NCBI GenBank assembly: GCA_014905825.1
Contig: JACGCN010000002.1
Span: 1,550,001-1,614,000, forward strand
Length of the DNA stretch: 64,000 bases
Source of the DNA: Lyophyllum atratum
Lineage: Eukaryota; Basidiomycota; Agaricomycetes; Agaricales; Lyophyllaceae
Direction: 5' to 3'
The position numbers were made by a program, and so were the translations under genes. Below, in pieces: positions 58,301-64,000 of this stretch (within the stretch, counting starts at the first letter, position 1; each line of letters starts with the position of its first letter). The notes beneath the pieces were generated by a model that was not told the origin of the DNA, searched no databases, and saw only the letters and a program-made list of their open reading frames with translations.

Positions 58301-61300
58301 TTTTACCAGGGATGAAGAAAATGTGGCGACAATGCATGCATTTGTGGACCAGCTTGATTTCAGAGACCTTCCGTTTGTCAACGCTCTAAGACTCTTCCTT
58401 CAGTCGTTCCGCCTACCCGGGGAAGCGCAGAAGATTGATCGATTCATGCTCAAATTTGCGGAGCGATACATAGCAGGAAATGCCAAGACACCATTTGCTA
58501 ACGCTGGTAAGTCGATCTTCCAACAAAGCTTCCATAAATTACGCTAACGAGCCTAGACACCGCGTATATCCTCGCATACTCCGTCATCCTGCTCAACACG
58601 GACGCACATAATCCCCAGATAAAAAAGCGGATGACCAAAACAGATTTTACCAAGAACAATCGAGGAATTAATGACAACAACGACCTTCCGGAAGATTTTT
58701 TGTCCAGCATCTACGACGAAATCGTGACGAACGAGATCAGGATGAAGGATGAAGTTGAGGCGGTGCTTGGTCTGAATATGAGTGGACCTGGACTGGCGAA
58801 TGCACTGGCCAACGTCGGCAGGGATCTACAAAAGGAGGCCTATGTAATGCAGTCAAACGGAATGGCTACTAAGACCGAGGTGCGAACTGTTACACTTCAG
58901 ATTTTTCACCACTAAAGAAATCTATTTAGGCCTTGTTTAGGACCATGATGCGATCGCAACGCAAAGGCTCCAGAGAATTCTTCAGTGCATCGCATTTCGT
59001 TCACGTTCGCCCTATGTTCGAAGTTGCATGGATACCCTTCCTAGCCGGCCTATCTGGACCTCTTCAGGAAACTAATGATCTCGAAGTCGTCGAGCTATGT
59101 TTGGATGGCTTCAAGAATGCTATCCACATTGTATGCTTCTTCGATCTCGAACTCCAGCGCAATGCATTCGTTACGACGCTCGCAAAGTTCACTTTCTTGA
59201 ATAATTTGGGGGAAATGAAGACGAAGAACATGGAAGCTATCAAGACGTTGCTTGATGTTGCAGTCACCGAGGGCAACAACTTGAAAGGTTCATGGCACGA
59301 AGTGCTAACTTGTGTTAGTCAACTTGAACACATGCAGCTTATCAGCAGCGGAGTCGAAGTGCCAGACTCTGGGAAAAAAAGGTTAGGGTACCATGTCGAC
59401 CTTTTCTTTTGTGTCTTACCCCGCTCCCAGCCGTGCCCGTAAACTCCCAACAGAAGAGCTTGCTAATGAAAGTCGTTCAACGCACATCACAGTCGCTGCG
59501 GATATGGTGTTCTCCTTGAGCCACTTTCTGTCTGGTGTACGCCTTCCTGCTTACTATTTCACACTATTGAGCGCTGCTAACTTACGTGTCGCAGACTGCC
59601 ATTGTAGACTTTGTTCAAGCCTTGAGCGATGTCTCTTGGGAGGAAATACAGTCATCAGGTCTATCTCAGCACCCTCGAATGTTCAGTCTTCAGAAGCTGG
59701 TCGAGATCTCGTATTACAACATGACTCGAATCCGTCTAGAGTGGTCGAACCTGTGGGATATTCTCGGAGAACACTTCAAACTCGTACGTTTACTGTTTGC
59801 TGCGGGTTACATTTTTATCTCATGCAGCAATTTAGGTTTGTTGTCACAACAATCCTCATGTTGCATTTTTTGCCCTAGACTCCCTTCGACAACTCGCTAT
59901 GCGATTTCTAGAGAAAGAAGAACTGCCCCATTTCAAGTTCCAAAAGGACTTCCTAAAGCCATTTGAGTACACCATGATTCACAATCAAAATCCTGAAGTC
60001 CGAGATATGGTGCGTTCGACTCCACTGCGAATGTAACCTAATCGTACCTTGGCTTAATTGTTATGGTGAACAGGTCCTACAATGTATACAACAAATGATT
60101 CAGGCGAGAGTGCAAAATATGCGCTCTGGCTGGCGGACAATGTTTGGCGTCTTCTCCGCCGCATCAAAGGTCCTAACAGGTCAACAGTGAAATCTGAACC
60201 TATGTAACTTGCTGCTGACTGTTTCATTCATAGAGCGGATCGCTAACTCTGCATTTGAGATCGTGACAAGATTGAATAAGGACCACTTTGCTGCCATCAT
60301 CCGTCATGGTGCATTCGCTGACCTCACGGTCTGTATCACGGAATTTTGCAAAGTCAGCAAGTTCCAGAAGATCAGTCTGCTGGCCATCGCCATGTTGCGA
60401 GATGTTATACCTGTCATGCTTAAATGCCCCGAATGCTCCCTGACAGTTCCTTCTGACGGCAACACTTCGCCCATGGACGATGCGATGATCAAGTTCTGGT
60501 TCCCTGTTCTCTTTGGATTCTATGATATTATCATGAACGGGGAAGACCTCGAAGTTCGTCGCTTGTACGTGACGTTTAACTCGCTTTGCGGCTGAATTCA
60601 TTCAAACCCGTTTTAGAGCCCTCGACTCTCTTTTCACGACCCTCAAAACCTATGGTTCGACTTACCCGGTGGAATTCTGGGACACAGTCTGCCAAGAACT
60701 TCTGTTCCCAATTTTTGCCGTCTTGAAATCCAGTCATGACCTTTCACGATTCAGCACCCAGGAAGACATGAGCGTGTGGCTTTCCACCACCATGATTCAA
60801 GCCTTGCGTGATCTTATCGATCTATACACTTTCTACTTCGACATTCTGGAACGTTTCCTTGACGGCTTACTGGACTTGTTGTGTGTTTGCATATGTCAAG
60901 GTTTGAACTTCTATCTCAAGGTATTTCCTATCTGACCTTGCATCCAGAGAACGACACGCTTGCTCGTATCGGAACGTCTTGCTTGCAGCAGCTTCTAGAA
61001 AATAATGTGGCCAAACTAAGTTCTGCACGCTGGGAACGGGTGACGACGACTTTTGTGAAGCTTTTCAGGACAACTACCCCGCATCAGTTATTCGATGAGA
61101 GCCTTCGTGTGGAGATCGATGGCAACTCAACCGAAGTGGCTGAAGGGACAGGTCGTTGCGCTTACCTCTATACACGTCATCCATCTCACCTTCCCTCAGA
61201 TTACAATGGTCAAGCCATCCTGCCCGCACCTCTTTCGCCCAATAGCGAGCAGCCGAAATCGGAGGCTAAGTCGTCGCTCGCAGAGCGTCGTCGGATATTC

Positions 61301-62066
61301 AAGCAGATCATCGTCAAGTGTGTTCTTCAGCTACTGCTAATTGAAACCACCAACGACCTACTTCGCAACAACAATGTATATACGACTATACCTCCGGAGC
61401 AGTTGTTGCGATTGATGGGTGTTTTGGACCACAGTTATCAATTTGCCAGGATGTTCAATGATGACAAGGAGCTTCGAACTGGGCTTTGGAAAGTTGGTGC
61501 GTTGGTTCCAATATCCTTCTGTATGTATTGTTCACAGTGTGAATTTCGCAGGATTCATGAAACACTTGCCAAATCTCTTGAAACAGGAGTCTAGCAGTGC
61601 TGCGACTTTAGTCCATGTACTTTTGCAGATGTATTATGACCCTCGACCGGAGCATCATGCCGCACGTCCCCAGATCGCGGAGCGTCTTCTGCCGTTCGTT
61701 TTTTATTTGCATTTGTTACGCGAAAAACTCACTCTGAAACAGGTTGGGGTTGGGCGTACTCCAAGATTATAACAAGTTACGCGCAGATACTCAAAGCAAA
61801 AACATTGTCGCATGGACGCCCGTGGTGGCCGAAATTCTAGACGGTTTTTGCCGATTTGACGACAAGACGGTAAGTATACTTCCTACCGCCCAGGTCGTAC
61901 TCAACTAATTTTATCGTATCTCAAGTTCTCGAGATATTTGCCGGCCATATATCCTCTTGCAACCGATCTCTTGTCTCGGGAGATAGCGCCGGAGATTAGG
62001 CAGACATTGAGGACATATTTCCTTCGAGTAGGATATGCTCAAGGCATTATAGAAGCTTCTTCATAA
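55319..62066 (+). CDS. SEC7: Sec7-family Arf guanine nucleotide exchange factor (SEC7/BIG type)
   Basis: A very large gene, about 6.7 kb and around 1,850 aa after splicing of about twenty introns. Sec7 activates Arf1 at the trans-Golgi to form vesicles. N-terminal disordered acidic region, then a DCB-HUS helical region ([20 protein letters not shown]). The Sec7 domain at about 58140-58800 reads [20 protein letters not shown], the glutamic finger in [17 protein letters not shown] and [24 protein letters not shown] repeats follow, for example [14 protein letters not shown] and [16 protein letters not shown]. The C-terminus reads [14 protein letters not shown]. Start [20 protein letters not shown]. 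No frame break was noted. Confidence 0.9.
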
Positions 62067-62161
62067 GTTGGACATTGTATCATATTTATTCAGTTGTATG
62101 GTCATCCAGGGATAATCGATATTGATTGCTTAATCAAAAAGGCGGGTATGATGATCATCGA

Positions 62162-64000
62162 TCAACGCTGGAACCCCATGTATCCACCTTGGTACTGTTG
62201 GCCCCATCCTGTAGCCTGCGCAGGAAGACCTATATGAAAGACCAGATGAGTGAAACTATATAGCATGGTTTATCGAAACACACCAGGCTGCTGTGGTTGC
62301 AGATTGTTATTGTTATTGTTGTCAGTCGCAAATGTGCCCGACTTCATCTGAGCGAAGATATTAGCGGGCGAGGTATTAGTGGCAGAGGAAGGCGGAGAAG
62401 GAAGTGGCGGGACAGGCGGGGGCGGGGACATGGAATTATCGAAGGGAGACTGTCCAAAGTTGGGGTTGAATCCGGTCATGTCTGGAAGAGTTGGGATTAG
62501 CCAGATATACTAACAACAACCGGAGTTACGTACGGCTCTGGACAGGAGCAAAAGCGCCCGTGTTCTGCATAGGATTATAACCATTGAAAGGCATGCCGGT
62601 TGGTTGAGACATCATAGGCTGGGCTGAATGGAATCCGGTGGGTTGCTGAGAAAGGAAAGAAGGGGATGGGCTGTTCGCGAACGGAGAGACAGCAGGGCCA
62701 GGTCTCGTTGGAATCATGCCATTGAAGCCTGTCTGCATGGGTATTAAAGGCTGCAATAGGCTCTGGTTGCTGGGAACAGGAGCGAATGGACCTCGAGGGC
62801 CATTGTATGGCTGTGGTAACTGTTGAGGGGCAGTCAACTGAGGGTGCTGGAGGAACTGGCCCATTGGAGAAGGCGAGGACCCCATGCCAAGACCTGCTGG
62901 GTAGCTGGGAGGGACAATAACAGCAGGTGGTGCCGATGCGGGGGGTTGGACAGGTGTTGACTGCTTGCGAAGTTCACTCAATCGTGAGAGTTGATCAAAG
63001 ATGTCAGATTCAGTGGTTTTTGCAAGATTATTGCTTGACAAGGGCTGAGCTGGAGGAGGCGATATTGTAGGAGTGGGTTGAGTGGCCGGCGCTGGGGCCG
63101 GCGCGGGAGCTGGAGGTGTCGCTGCCGCGGCTGTTGTTGGGGGAGCAGAAGGAGCGCGAGGGCTTCCAACCATGGGTTTCGTCGAGCTGGGCCTATTTGT
63201 CCAAGCATCATCGTCAAAGCCACTAGGTACCGGTGCCGCAGAGCTAGAACGAGGTGGAGCACTGACAGGGATGGAGGATGTTGGCGCACTTGTGGGGGTC
63301 AGGATCTGTGGGGACGATGTGCGTATTTGATCAGACACAGTGGAGATTGCTTTGAGGTCGACCGTTGCTGGGGGCAAACTTTTACTTGGTGTAGGCCTTC
63401 CGCGACGAGTCTGAGTCTTCAAGACACCTCCAGGGCCCGACGCGAAAAGATTCGGGGCCGGCGCTCGCGATCCCCCTGACTCCTGGGCTTGCAATGCCCG
63501 TGCTAATTCTTCGTCACGACGTTCTTGTTCTTGTGTACGCTTGCTGGGCTTGTGGAGGTTATCAGTTGGCTTTCGCTTTTCGATGGCCTTGGTTATACGT
63601 ATGATGTCTCCTTCTCGTACACCCAATGACCGCATGGTCCCATCTGTGATATCTGGCAAAAGGTTTTCATCGAGTTTGTCCCTCTCAAACGATGCAGCAT
63701 ATCGGGTGCAGTCATCAAGATCACAGCCTGCAGAGAGGAAGAAATCGAACCAATCGATTTTCGGGGCCTTCTTGGAAGGAGCATGTGGTGCGGCGTTTAG
63801 ACCCGATCCTGCACCAGGCCGGGAGAGCCCAAGCGGTATATCGTCTTCTGATATCTGCTTAGACGATGGTGGTCGCGAACTCTTGCTTGTCATGCGCTCA
63901 ACAAATTTCATGTCCTCGACCGACATCTTCTCTGCTGGAACTTCTACAATGACTCCGTTGACTTTGTGCAGCCTGAGCTTGCCATTACTGTAGCCCAAGA
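62162..64000 (-). CDS. SLA1: SLA1-like endocytic actin-patch protein (C-terminal part; cut by window end)
   Basis: Three C-terminal exons are seen: 64000-62534, 62481-62284 and 62229-62162; the N-terminal SH3 domains lie outside the window. Sla1 links cargo and clathrin to actin assembly in endocytic patches. At the edge is the SHD1 domain (GKLRLHKVNGVIVEVPAEKM), then a SAM-like SHD2 (DWFDFFLSAGCDLDDCTRYA), a RRDEELARALQAQ helix that looks UIM-like, and a long Pro/Ala/Gln-rich tail with repeated TG/PTG and NPF-like units (PTGMPFNGY, MTGFNPNFGQ). The last exon ends QQYQGGYMGFQ. It is tail to tail with SEC7, 95 bp apart. Confidence 0.88.
62297..62330 (+). repeat. (TTATTG)n-like tract encoding an Asn run in SLA1
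   Basis: A short TTATTG-like tract encodes a run of six asparagines on the minus strand, in the tail of SLA1; a likely polymorphic microsatellite. Confidence 0.5.

Overview
The window is nuclear DNA of a filamentous basidiomycete, most likely an Agaricomycete. Genes are compact and intron-rich: introns are about 48-60 nt, with GT donors, CTAA/CTGAC-like branch sites and CAG/TAG acceptors. UTRs are short, both strands are used, spacers are small, and the proteins are of fungal type (division-1 chitin synthase, SKT5, SLA1, NEM1, FMC1, COQ10). I see no rRNA, tRNA, CRISPR, transposon or viral gene. I rebuilt exon joins by hand. For the genes with stated protein lengths the summed exons are a multiple of three; other boundaries are approximate.

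Left third (0-20 kb): an RRM protein (-) head to head with FMC1 (+); SUA5 (+); an HMG-box transcription factor (+); a DUF302 protein (-) divergent from the DEAD-box helicase DBP8 (+); a BTB-domain protein with a CRE and TATA promoter (+); MOB1 (-) divergent from a DJ-1/Hsp31-like protein (+); a U1A/U2B''-type two-RRM protein (-); ceramide synthase LAG1 (+); ESCRT-III SNF7 (+); the NEM1 lipid-switch phosphatase (-).

Middle (20-41 kb): two related MFS permeases in opposite orientation flank an alanyl-tRNA editing protein and a RING protein. Then come an intracellular beta-mannosidase, a Rheb GTPase, a spacer of about 2.3 kb, the prenylated chitin-synthase activator SKT5, a SPO12-like cell-cycle protein and a second RING protein related to the first.

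Right third (41-64 kb): chitin synthase (-), a GST-like protein (+), mitochondrial COQ10 (-), a CNBP/Gis2 zinc-knuckle protein (-), an aromatic-type aminotransferase (+), a divergent 14-3-3 (+) tail to tail with deoxyhypusine synthase (-), the large Arf-GEF SEC7 (+) tail to tail with SLA1 (-, cut by the window end).

Most genes are conserved housekeeping genes. The clearest local themes are cell wall and polarity (SKT5 about 3 kb from a chitin synthase; SLA1, SEC7, MOB1), mitochondrial function (FMC1, COQ10, possibly the RRM protein) and translation or RNA (SUA5, DBP8, AARSD1, DHPS, CNBP, U1A-like). I found no convincing wholly new system. The best leads are the SKT5-chitin synthase linkage, the divergent 14-3-3, two dispersed paralog pairs, an odd splice site inside a helicase motif, and an unexplained spliced-looking non-coding stretch near 49.5 kb.
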